From a virus: 24,014 nt of DNA. Positions within the stretch are counted from its first letter, which is position 1, and every line of letters starts with the position of its first letter. Under the pieces are notes generated by a model, which worked only from the letters and a program-made list of their open reading frames with translations, ran no database searches and was not told the DNA's origin. This document shows, piece after piece, positions 9,268-15,850 of the stretch. Made by a program: the position numbers and the translations under genes. The stretch lies in IMG/VR virus record IMGVR_UViG_3300021964_000528, positions 1 to 24,014 of that record. One strand, 5' to 3'.

Positions 9268-9412
9268 GTAAAGTCTCCTTCAGTTTTTTGGCCTTGCGAA
9301 CCTTGCGGTAAACTCCGACCCCTGCTGCTGCCATCGGTAGCCCGATTGCCGTCAGGACCAATTCAACCCCACCTGACTCAATTGCCGAGTTCAGCAGTTC
9401 CATGAATTCCAT
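9260..9412 (-). CDS. 50-aa single-span membrane protein, holin candidate
   Basis: Short gene filling the gap between the M15 peptidase and the gp10-like gene. It reads MEFMELLNSAIESGG, one hydrophobic span (about residues 17-34: ELVLTAIGLPMAAAGVGV), then a very basic tail (YRKVRKAKKLKETLLG). The endolysin stop TAA is directly followed by its ATG at 9412 (a second in-frame ATG lies at 9403). Its TAA at 9260-9262 overlaps the TTG start of the next gene. This packing supports a real gene. A small single-span protein with a cationic cytoplasmic tail beside an endolysin suggests a holin or other lysis helper, but a virion membrane-contact protein is also possible. Confidence 0.7.
   Translation of the reverse strand: MEFMELLNSAIESGGVELVLTAIGLPMAAAGVGVYRKVRKAKKLKETLLG
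9274..9280 (-). promoter_or_regulatory. Strong ribosome binding site for TTG start at 9267
   Basis: AAGGAGA on the - strand, six bases before the TTG codon. It lies inside the end of the upstream 50-aa gene and supports the non-ATG start of the gp10-like protein. Confidence 0.8.
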
Positions 9413-9805
9413 TTAGTAACTCCAGCAAGCGTATTTTTCTCTTGTATCAATATGTATAAACCTCTGATTCCATTCAGTTTTTGGAGACTGGCATACCCCA
9501 ATCCCCTTGAATCCGTGTTTGATCGCAAGCGCAATGAACGGGACCGTATCCTCACCAGCAATCAGACAGTCAAATGCCTGCCCTCCATTTCCATTTTTCC
9601 CGTGATGATATCCTGGGCCATTTGGTTTTGTCCGTTCCCTTGGATGCTCAGAGGACCTATATGCCGAGGACAACTTGATGGGTTTCCCCCATTCATCCCG
9701 TAGAGCCTGCAGTCTGTTCAATGCGTCTTCTTCAAGCTCGCACTCCCCTGAGAAACTACACTTCAGTTCATCTCTGCTGAAATTCTTGGACTCACTGACA
9801 GACAT
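9413..9805 (-). CDS. M15-family peptidase, probable endolysin (130 aa)
   Basis: Looks like a peptidoglycan-cutting zinc peptidase of the M15 type (D-Ala-D-Ala or L-Ala-D-Glu endopeptidases). Visible elements are LSSAYRSSEHPRE (R50, H54), HHGKNGNGGQAFD (H67, H68, D79) and RFIHIDTRE (H118, D120). H-D-H are the expected zinc ligands and catalytic residues, although the first His-to-Asp spacing is wider than the usual H-x-x-G-x-A-x-D. No signal peptide is present, so access to the wall needs a holin or another route. I choose ATG 9805 because AAGGAG lies five bases upstream; the adjacent GTG 9808 would leave only two. The upstream stop overlaps this ATG as TGATG. It sits between two candidate membrane or lysis genes. 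Confidence 0.8.
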   Translation of the reverse strand: MSVSESKNFSRDELKCSFSGECELEEDALNRLQALRDEWGKPIKLSSAYRSSEHPRERTKPNGPGYHHGKNGNGGQAFDCLIAGEDTVPFIALAIKHGFKGIGVCQSPKTEWNQRFIHIDTREKYACWSY

Positions 9806-10122
9806 CACAACTCCTTGACTTGACCACCACAGACCTGGGCGAAATAGAGGGATCGTTCTTCTCGTTCCTCATCACTGAGACTCAACAGTTCAGTATGCGT
9901 GTAGTTCTCTCGGAACTTGTCGATCACGCAACTACAACCCTGACTAGCCATACTGAACGCAAAATTCCACGGGACTCCCTTTTGTTCGTAAGTGGGGATC
10001 AATCGGTGTGTACAGTTGCCTGTCCAGACAAACAGATAATTTGTTTTGTAGTCCAGTTCGTCTTCGTCATGGGCCTGGACCATTGATGTAAAGAACAGGA
10101 GGAGCAGAAGTAAGAGTCTCAT
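9805..10122 (-). CDS. Secreted four-cysteine protein of the lysis block (105 aa)
   Basis: Clear Sec signal peptide: MRLLLLLLLFFTSMVQA with a likely signal peptidase I cut after A17. The mature part of about 88 residues has four cysteines (C37, C63, C65, C98) and the string GCSCVIDKFRENYTHTELL, followed by a charged helix (SLSDEEREERSLYF). The even number of cysteines in an exported protein suggests disulfides. Similar small secreted proteins occur near lysis genes in marine phages, but I know of no established function. A spanin-like or envelope-acting lysis role is inference. ATG start in an ATGA overlap with the upstream membrane-protein gene; its stop overlaps the endolysin start. Confidence 0.75.
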   Translation of the reverse strand: MRLLLLLLLFFTSMVQAHDEDELDYKTNYLFVWTGNCTHRLIPTYEQKGVPWNFAFSMASQGCSCVIDKFRENYTHTELLSLSDEEREERSLYFAQVCGGQVKEL

Positions 10123-10418
10123 TTTCTATTATCTGCCAAGATTTCTCTGAGCAATGTCGTTTGTTCAGTAAGGACAGACTTTAAATCTCCCAGTATTTTG
10201 TTGGAATCCTGCATAATTCGTTGAAGTGCAGCATCTGATTGGGAATCTTTTTCCATCCAGGCGAGACGTTCTTCTTTGTGCATCTCTTCTGCTTTGGTCC
10301 GTTCATCTCGATGAGATTTGGTGATCCATTGAATATAGTAAAATGCTGCTAGGAGGGTGACTACATTCACTCCTAACGTGTTTACCATATCAATGATTCC
10401 AGATGCTTCTGCTGGCAT
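10119..10418 (-). CDS. N-anchored coiled-coil membrane protein, holin-like (99 aa)
   Basis: A single hydrophobic span near the N-terminus (about residues 12-31: NTLGVNVVTLLAAFYYIQWI) is followed by a basic turn and a long charged helix with heptad-like spacing (KSHRDERTKAEEMHKEERL, then LQRIMQDSNKILGDLKSVL). This layout resembles BhlA/UviB-type holin-like proteins, which have one N-terminal span and a soluble coiled coil. It precedes the secreted protein and endolysin, which fits a lysis cassette. The ATG start at 10418 follows the upstream stop by 14 bp with only a weak Shine-Dalgarno. An alternative is a structural membrane-linked protein. Confidence 0.6.
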   Translation of the reverse strand: MPAEASGIIDMVNTLGVNVVTLLAAFYYIQWITKSHRDERTKAEEMHKEERLAWMEKDSQSDAALQRIMQDSNKILGDLKSVLTEQTTLLREILADNRK

Positions 10419-10432
10419 TGCTCGGCCTTTGG

Positions 10433-10792
10433 TTAATCGTTAGGAGGTGTGGGCCAGGTGATGCCCGTCAGTTGCCCGTTTTCGTCAAGTGATGGTGTCT
10501 GTGTGGTGATGTCACGAAGAGCCTGTCTGTAGGTCTGCCACTCGGTTTGGTTAGAACCTGGATAATCGGATACCATTCGCCAATCGGTTTGCTGAAGTAG
10601 TTGGTTGCGTTGAATGCGTAGTTGACGCATTGGTTCGGCTGCTTCTAGTTCTGCGATTTTAGCATCTATTTCTGCTTGATTTGGTTGTAGATCATCTGAT
10701 TCCCATAACCAGATACCTACATCTTGCGACCAGTTAAAAATAGCGGATGGGCTGATTTGACGAATAGCATTAGGTTCAATTCGATTTCTCAA
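10433..10792 (-). CDS. Tail fibre assembly / phage tail chaperone-like protein (119 aa)
   Basis: The C-terminal half has the pattern of phage tail-assembly-chaperone-like proteins found next to fibre genes: RNQLLQQTDWRMVSDYP, WQTYRQALRDITTQTP, and a terminal ITWPTPP. A short helical stretch (AEIDAKIAELEAAEPMRQL) precedes it. In such families this conserved TDW...YRQALRDI...WP module accompanies distal fibre genes. The start is TTG at 10792 in a TTGA overlap with the fibre gene upstream, supported by AGGAGA (10800-10805) seven bases before it. The likely role is folding or assembly of the adjacent fibre or tip protein, though some relatives are virion components. Confidence 0.72.
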   Translation of the reverse strand: MRNRIEPNAIRQISPSAIFNWSQDVGIWLWESDDLQPNQAEIDAKIAELEAAEPMRQLRIQRNQLLQQTDWRMVSDYPGSNQTEWQTYRQALRDITTQTPSLDENGQLTGITWPTPPND

Positions 10793-11466
10793 GGTGCAAT
10801 CTCCTGTAAAAGTAGTGTACAGCCGTAATTTGTAGTCAGTTGGTTATTAATAAATGCAGAATCGGTATAACTGTTTCTTGCCGCAAACTGTGGGATATAG
10901 GTAAGCGTTGTTCCTGCGGACTGTGCTGGTGCGTGGAGATAATTTAGCGTTGCTGGGTTAATCATTGTGCTTGTTGTATCCGTCGCATAGCCAATTAAAT
11001 CGTCTAATTTTTGATCTAATGATGTTACAGATTCTGTAATTTTGACTTGTAAGGCTGCCAATGTGTTTCCTGTTGTTCCAGCACCTGCTAGAAAAATAGT
11101 TACTAGGATTTTTGAATTTGCTACTGACGTAGTGATTGATTTTTCAAATCCATTGGATGCTATAGCTGCATAAGTCGAACTGCTAAACAAAGTATAGGTG
11201 CTGAACGTGTCAATTTCAGTCTGTAAAATATGTCCAGCAGGAAACACAACACTACTGCCAATTGTCCCACCAGAAATTGTCTGAGCAAACGTAGCATTCC
11301 CACTGGAATCAATCGTTAAGCCCGTTACACCAGCATCGGAACTGTCTCCTTGGAGTGTCAGACTACCGTTGGTTGTATTTGGACGAATCGTGTCCATTTC
11401 TGCTGTGATGCTACCAGATGACTCCGTTGCCATCGTGGTTGAATTAAGTTGAATTTCACCTGCCAT
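10789..11466 (-). CDS. Distal tail fibre/tip protein (225 aa)
   Basis: Ser/Thr/Gly-rich, beta-type protein. The N-terminal part (LTLQGDSSDAGVTGLTIDSSGNATFAQTISGG) resembles fibre shaft repeats. The middle PAGHILQTEIDTFSTYT and the C-terminal NQLTTNYGCTLLLQEIAP resemble receptor-binding tips of marine phage fibres, where a 'GHVLQ' string precedes the head domain. It lies directly after the long fibre gene and before the assembly-chaperone-like gene, the usual fibre-tip order. Base composition is distinctly AT-richer (about 32-42% GC in sampled 60-base lines) than the preceding fibre gene (about 57% in one sampled line), suggesting exchange of the host-range module. ATG start, 2 bp after the upstream stop. 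No enzymatic motif seen. Confidence 0.65.
   Translation of the reverse strand: MAGEIQLNSTTMATESSGSITAEMDTIRPNTTNGSLTLQGDSSDAGVTGLTIDSSGNATFAQTISGGTIGSSVVFPAGHILQTEIDTFSTYTLFSSSTYAAIASNGFEKSITTSVANSKILVTIFLAGAGTTGNTLAALQVKITESVTSLDQKLDDLIGYATDTTSTMINPATLNYLHAPAQSAGTTLTYIPQFAARNSYTDSAFINNQLTTNYGCTLLLQEIAP
10800..10805 (-). promoter_or_regulatory. Ribosome binding site for TTG start at 10792
   Basis: AGGAGA on the - strand, seven bases before TTG. It lies inside the end of the upstream fibre gene and supports the non-ATG start. Confidence 0.75.
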
Positions 11467-11468
11467 TA

Positions 11469-13007
11469 CTAACCTCTAATATTTAGTGTTCCGGTAACGT
11501 TAGTTGTCCCACCTGTTTGGTTATAAAGCCCATCAAAGACCAGCATTTTTCCTGCTACAGTCACTGAGTTAGAAAAACTCATCGGCCCAACGTAGAAACG
11601 GTGTTGCCCACTGCTGATCGTCTCTGCAGTGCTTACGGAATTCGTATGTTCTAGGTTCGTTAGACCCCCACCACTGCCCGTGTTTGCTTCCAGTCCAATC
11701 GAAGTGGTGCTGTGGTTGTAGGTGAGGATGTAGTTGTCTTCTGCAGCACCAACGGTCTGATCCACATCAAATGTGAAATTTCCGAGAGCAACGTTACCCG
11801 TTCCATTCGGTGTGATGTTGATCGATCTGTTATCTGTCGAAACAATTGAATACGTTACGACATCAAGATCAGCACCGAGTTGAGGTGTCGCATCATCTGC
11901 GAGATCCTGCAGTGCGGAATCTGCCAAGGCCCCCTGTGCTGCTGTCGCAAAGTCCCCAGAGGCACTGGTTGCGGCAGTCCCCAATCCAAGGGTCGTTCTC
12001 TGTGCTGCGGCATCGGTATCATCGAGGAGTGCCCGTCCTGCAGCACTCAGGTCTGCTGTTTGGTAGGTGTCTGCAGCAGTCGTGTAAATCATTTTATCTG
12101 CTGCTGTTGTCAGCCCTGCAATAGAACTCAGCCCAGCATCGTATGCTAAAATGTTTGTATTTATCACTAAACCTAGTGCCGATCTCGCACCACTGGCATC
12201 TGTTGCCCCTGTCCCCCCATTTGCAACAGGCAGAGTGCCTGTTGCGTCTGCAGCAAGATCAATTGCATTGAGTGTAATTGCCTGACCTGAGAGACTCAGA
12301 TAATCGTGCGAGGTAGTAACCAGGGAGGTTGGGGTGGAGTTGTCTGTCCCTGCAGCATCGACCCCCAAACTGGTGCGTAGAGTTGCCCCCGATTCAAGCT
12401 CAAACTCCCCATCTGTCGAGTTGTAGATCAGAACAGCATTGTCCGCCAAACCTGCTGTGTCCACATCACCAAGAGTCTGGACGGTTGAGCCTGCCTGGTC
12501 TGCAAATTTCCATTCAGAGTCCGTCTTGTTGTAAACCAGAATCTGATTGTCGGTTGGACTGTCGTCATCATCCGTGACCAGAATTCGTCCGATAACGGTC
12601 TGCAACCCTGTGCTGAGTTTGGCAGAAGTGATTGACCCATCGGTGATTGATGCGGCAGATGCTGTCTGAGGGGTAAATTTGCTGCCGTCCCAGACTAACG
12701 AATCCCCTGTGCTGGGTGTCGTGGTGGTAATGTCAACATCACTCAGATCATCCACAGATGATGGGATGCTGACTGTGGCAGCAGACCAGTTCGTTCCATT
12801 GAACTGCAGCAGTTGTCCTGTTGCCGCAGTGTTGTTCAGGACATTCCCAAGATCCTCCAGGTCCTGGGAACTGATTGAAACTGTGAGGGTCTGCAGTTGA
12901 GAGTCAATCGTGTCGAGGGATTCGTTAATGTAAGAACCCCATAGATCAGACGACCCCCCGACAACGGGTTTTTTTAAACTGAAATTAGTGGTAGTTGTGA
13001 AACTCAT
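11469..13007 (-). CDS. Tail fibre protein with DxxDVD-type repeats (512 aa)
   Basis: The N-terminus NFSLKKPVVGGSSDLWGSYIN is the anchor motif shared with the next two upstream genes. Four degenerate repeats follow (residues about 49-78, 86-114, 142-170, 177-205), each with an LxDV/LGNV start and a 'hydrophobic-x-(Y/W/F)-(N/D)...W/F' end, as in VDDLSDVDITTTTPSTGDSL and TLGDVDTAGLADNAVLIYN. This repeat is typical of marine phage fibres. The middle has TLPVANGGTGATDASGARS, another common fibre motif. The C-terminus is a beta-rich head (SGQHRFYVGPMSFSNSVTV). It probably forms a trimeric host-recognition fibre. ATG start, 3 bp after the upstream stop. The tail fibre call is secure; its receptor is unknown. 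Confidence 0.8.
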   Translation of the reverse strand: MSFTTTTNFSLKKPVVGGSSDLWGSYINESLDTIDSQLQTLTVSISSQDLEDLGNVLNNTAATGQLLQFNGTNWSAATVSIPSSVDDLSDVDITTTTPSTGDSLVWDGSKFTPQTASAASITDGSITSAKLSTGLQTVIGRILVTDDDDSPTDNQILVYNKTDSEWKFADQAGSTVQTLGDVDTAGLADNAVLIYNSTDGEFELESGATLRTSLGVDAAGTDNSTPTSLVTTSHDYLSLSGQAITLNAIDLAADATGTLPVANGGTGATDASGARSALGLVINTNILAYDAGLSSIAGLTTAADKMIYTTAADTYQTADLSAAGRALLDDTDAAAQRTTLGLGTAATSASGDFATAAQGALADSALQDLADDATPQLGADLDVVTYSIVSTDNRSINITPNGTGNVALGNFTFDVDQTVGAAEDNYILTYNHSTTSIGLEANTGSGGGLTNLEHTNSVSTAETISSGQHRFYVGPMSFSNSVTVAGKMLVFDGLYNQTGGTTNVTGTLNIRG

Positions 13008-13010
13008 AGA

Positions 13011-14279
13011 TCAATCCGCATTGGGACAACTGGAAAAGTCTGGTTCGTCATAAACTGCGACATTCTGGACCGTGTATTTGATGATTCGCACTTGGAAGTT
13101 TTGTGTAGAGACTCCTACCTCACCACTTTGGGACCCTCTCGACGGACCAACCAAGGTTCCAAATGTTTTATAATTGGTTGCTCCAGAGTCCTCGTTTGCT
13201 TGGACATAACTGAATGACAGATCCTGCAACAACTGGAATGGAGGCCCGTTGGGTGTAGATGCCGCCTGAAAACTCGTAGAACTCTCATTTTCTGTTACAA
13301 CTTCAATCACATAGGCATCTGTCCCCACACTAATTGAGGAATCAACAGGGTAATCCGCAAAGGTGTCTCCATTTGAATTTCCTCCGAGATACCCTCCTGT
13401 GTTGTGTTGATAGCCTATGTATGTATTCGTAGACCCAGTGTTGATGTAGCCATTGGCAACATAGTTCGCAATGTGAGCATCATTCACACTCTGATATTCT
13501 GCTGCAGTCCCAAACGCAATCTCTGCCCCATGAATCAGATCCACTTCATAGGATGATCCTCTGGAGGTCAGGGAATTTGGGAAATAGTAGGCACTTCCTA
13601 ACGTTGGATGAGTCCGATAATGCAGAAACTGCATGAAGAGAATTTCATGAGGATTGTCCACCAGAGCAGACGAAAAGTTACTATACCAAGGTTCTAGTGT
13701 CCCATAACTGGGAGTACTGGCTGGGGCAGTCAAACTCTGACGGACATACTTTTTGACGTAGACACGATTATCAAAACTGTCCAAGACTGCGTTTGTTTTG
13801 CATGTATCCCTGAGTGCCCTTGCGATGTTCGTTTCTGCAGTATCGAGAGTTGAGTTGATCGTTGCGATCCTGGTATCAAAGAAATCTTTGAGGTCATCCA
13901 TTGGGGAGGGGTCCCCAGTAAAGAAGGCGAGGATCTCGGCTTCCGTTTCAGGAGGTGACAATCCTAGTGCTGTCAGTTCGGTATTGAAGGCAGGCCAAGC
14001 CGAGACCGTGGTATGCACTCCAGAATAAGGATCTGGGAATATATCAGGACATCCTGCAGGTAACTGGGAATTAATCGTGTCCACACTGTTGATGTCTCGG
14101 TTGATCTGAGCCAACGTCGAATCCGTACCAACTCCTGCCGCATTGATCCTGTCAGACAATGCCTTCAGTTTTGTGGTCAGATCCTCCAGATACTGGTTCA
14201 GGATTGTTCCCCAAGTGCTTCCGTCTTCATTTAGCGAAGGCAAATTGAGGTCGGTGTAGTAGGTACTGCTTTGTGGCAT
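13011..14279 (-). CDS. Fibre-like structural protein with anchor motif (422 aa)
   Basis: The N-terminus DLNLPSLNEDGSTWGTILNQYLEDL matches the anchor motif of its two neighbours (LP...S.TWG..L), followed by a helical stretch (residues about 30-60) and a second charged region (about 105-175). The C-terminal half is Tyr/Asn/Ser-rich and probably beta-structured, with HGAEIAFGTAAEYQSVNDAH and NTYIGYQHNTGGYLGGNSNG. No known receptor-binding or glycosidase motif was recognised. It is the middle of three consecutive genes with the same N-terminal module, so it likely docks at the same tail site or pairs with the other two. ATG start, 2 bp after the upstream stop. The structural call rests on motif and position. 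Confidence 0.65.
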   Translation of the reverse strand: MPQSSTYYTDLNLPSLNEDGSTWGTILNQYLEDLTTKLKALSDRINAAGVGTDSTLAQINRDINSVDTINSQLPAGCPDIFPDPYSGVHTTVSAWPAFNTELTALGLSPPETEAEILAFFTGDPSPMDDLKDFFDTRIATINSTLDTAETNIARALRDTCKTNAVLDSFDNRVYVKKYVRQSLTAPASTPSYGTLEPWYSNFSSALVDNPHEILFMQFLHYRTHPTLGSAYYFPNSLTSRGSSYEVDLIHGAEIAFGTAAEYQSVNDAHIANYVANGYINTGSTNTYIGYQHNTGGYLGGNSNGDTFADYPVDSSISVGTDAYVIEVVTENESSTSFQAASTPNGPPFQLLQDLSFSYVQANEDSGATNYKTFGTLVGPSRGSQSGEVGVSTQNFQVRIIKYTVQNVAVYDEPDFSSCPNAD

Positions 14280-14281
14280 TA

Positions 14282-14689
14282 TTATACGCTTGCTAGTGCT
14301 GCTTGTGCTGCGGTTAATGCTGCAGCAGCATCGGTTGCTGCGTCATCGGCATCTGCCGCCAAACCCGTCCCGCCTGCAACTGACCCCACTGTGGTTTCAA
14401 GGTTCGATAATGTTGTCGTGAGTCCCGTCAATACGGTGTTGACCTGCTTCGCAGCAATCGCAATCGCATCTGCGGCATCTGATGCTGCAGTGCTGGCGTT
14501 TGTGGATGCTTGGGTCAGATTGTAGGCAAGTGACGGGGTTGCAGAATCCGACGCTTCACCAAGTACCTGATCCACCGTATAGACCTCATTCTCAATGGAC
14601 ACTAGGGCAGCAGAGAGGGTTGTCCCCCAGGTGTTCTTAGATCCTCCAACAGTGGGGAGGGTGATGCTGTAATTGGTCGTCGTGGGCAT
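14282..14689 (-). CDS. Short anchor-module fibre protein, Ala-rich (135 aa)
   Basis: Starts with NYSITLPTVGGSKNTWGTTL, the clearest copy of the anchor motif shared by three adjacent genes, then a helix (SAALVSIENEVYTVDQVLGE). The rest is an alanine/threonine/aspartate-rich low-complexity helix (SDAADAIAIAAKQVNTVL, then ADADDAATDAAAALTAAQAA) with no head domain. It may be an anchor plus a coiled-coil stalk that adapts a separate fibre, or the remnant of a longer fibre. ATG start at 14689 lies directly after the stop at 14690-14692. A structural role is likely; the exact role is unknown. Confidence 0.65.
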   Translation of the reverse strand: MPTTTNYSITLPTVGGSKNTWGTTLSAALVSIENEVYTVDQVLGEASDSATPSLAYNLTQASTNASTAASDAADAIAIAAKQVNTVLTGLTTTLSNLETTVGSVAGGTGLAADADDAATDAAAALTAAQAALASV

Positions 14690-14884
14690 CTAGGTTCCTG
14701 CTTCTCGATTAAGATTTGTCCAAGTATCCGTCTGACTGTTCTGTTGTTTTGTCCAAACTTCTGCAGTGGTGTCCGTCTGTTTTGTCCAAATGGCTTCATC
14801 GGTCAACTGTTTGACGAACCCATAGCTCAATACATATCCCCCAATTCCGTATCGTTTGGTCCCGTATTTGGTCAGGGTACTCAT
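14690..14884 (-). CDS. Small protein with repeated WTKQ-type units (64 aa)
   Basis: After an N-terminal Tyr/Gly stretch (KYGTKRYGIGGYVLSYG) the C-terminal half contains three Trp-Thr units: AIWTKQTDTTAE, VWTKQQNSQTD, TWTNLNREAG. No signal peptide or membrane span. Similar tiny tryptophan-repeat proteins sit between adaptor and fibre genes in marine phages, but I know of no assigned function; a small decoration or fibre-attachment protein is possible. ATG start in an ATGA overlap with the adaptor gene. Confidence 0.65.
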   Translation of the reverse strand: MSTLTKYGTKRYGIGGYVLSYGFVKQLTDEAIWTKQTDTTAEVWTKQQNSQTDTWTNLNREAGT

Positions 14885-15501
14885 GACATGGCCTGGAAGT
14901 TCAGGGAGTGTCTGCTGCCTTTTGTTCTCCTTCGGTCATCAGATGCCTGGATCTCGGCAACGGCACGTTCTGCCTGCTGTGCCCAGACCCCGATTCGTTC
15001 ATCCTCTCCCAAATAGGGTGCGGCCTGGAGCAAGGAATAATACAAGTATGCGTCTGGATGACTGGTCGAAACCCAGTTGCTTGTCACTGATGTGCTTAGT
15101 GCTGGGATCTTGGCATAGTAGAACATTTCGTAGGTGATCGACTCTGCAGGGGTTGGAATGATCCTGAGAGCATTTCCGTAAACGTAGTATCTCGGATAAG
15201 TATCGGATAGTGATGCTGTGAAGTTTGAATCCGTGTACTCGTTGATGCTGTGAGCTGCAATCTCCACTAAATCCCGTTCTTTCGGAGATGTAATCCTGAT
15301 GTGCCGCATTTCCAGGAAATCACTCGGCATGGAGAGATACTGATCAGACGTACTGATGTCTGCACGGGTGTACTGATTCGTTGTCCGCAGTTGTCGGTTC
15401 AGTCTTGCTTCGGCAAGCGTGATGAACGTAGGGATGACAGAAGTCAGATCCGTTCTGTTGAGCCAGTCTGCTATATTTGTTTTGAGTTGATCAAAGGTCA
15501 T
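14881..15501 (-). CDS. Head-tail adaptor protein, SU10-type (206 aa)
   Basis: Resembles the adaptor (connector) protein that binds under the portal in SU10/phiEco32-like podoviruses and gp6-type connectors. Features are the N-terminal helices TFDQLKTNIADWLNRTDL and VIPTFITLAEARLNRQL, the strand pair YLSMPSDFLEMRHIRI, the core TYPRYYVYGNALRIIPTP with ITYEMFYYAKIPAL, and a C-terminal helical region (HPDAYLYYSLLQAAPYLGED) ending in a basic tail. It sits downstream of the capsid gene and before tail genes, the expected place. ATG start in an ATGA overlap with the upstream gene. It would connect the portal to the gp10-like hub. Family call fairly sure. Confidence 0.78.
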   Translation of the reverse strand: MTFDQLKTNIADWLNRTDLTSVIPTFITLAEARLNRQLRTTNQYTRADISTSDQYLSMPSDFLEMRHIRITSPKERDLVEIAAHSINEYTDSNFTASLSDTYPRYYVYGNALRIIPTPAESITYEMFYYAKIPALSTSVTSNWVSTSHPDAYLYYSLLQAAPYLGEDERIGVWAQQAERAVAEIQASDDRRRTKGSRHSLNFQAMS

Positions 15502-15824
15502 AGACGACCTTCCCAGACCCTAAAGGGTTTATTGTGGAAATCGTTCAGCCACTGCTTGAATTTCTTTTTGTCCCTAGTGATTCCTTGACGGTGTAATTCG
15601 TCGTAAAGCACTCTGGGAATCTCCGCAACTCGTTTCCATCCGCTTTGCTTGTTGGCAAATGGATCGAGATGTTGGTTGTCACGCAAGTTTTTCGTCAACT
15701 TCAATGTTGGCTCGATGTCTTGCGTGACCTTGTGATGTATCTGCAGGTTTCGAGGATCGATCTCATCGACATAAAATTCCGACCAGATGTTTCCCTGATG
15801 ATCAAACAATTGCTTTGTCAACAT
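15498..15824 (-). CDS. Conserved small phage protein between capsid and adaptor (108 aa)
   Basis: Of the type common between capsid and adaptor genes in marine and other podo- or siphoviruses: a strand-rich N-terminus (WSEFYVDEIDPRNLQIHHKV), then KQSGWKRVAEIPRVLYDEL, a lysine-rich helix (RDKKKFKQWLNDF) and a terminal PFRVWEGRL. The 'RVAEIP...LND...FR...GRL' pattern is the recognisable part. It has no known enzymatic role; a head-completion or assembly function is suggested by position. ATG start, 26 bp after the capsid stop, and its stop overlaps the adaptor start as ATGA. Confidence 0.65.
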   Translation of the reverse strand: MLTKQLFDHQGNIWSEFYVDEIDPRNLQIHHKVTQDIEPTLKLTKNLRDNQHLDPFANKQSGWKRVAEIPRVLYDELHRQGITRDKKKFKQWLNDFHNKPFRVWEGRL

Positions 15825-15850
15825 TTCAAAACCTGCAGTTCTGTTAAGGA

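Noticed and set aside
10789-14279. Diversity-generating retroelement acting on the fibres
   Set aside because: No reverse transcriptase gene and no template/variable repeat pair with A-specific differences was seen.
14271-14525. 84-codon Ala-rich + strand frame
   Set aside because: Shadow of the alanine-rich fibre stalk on the - strand; low complexity and against the operon direction.
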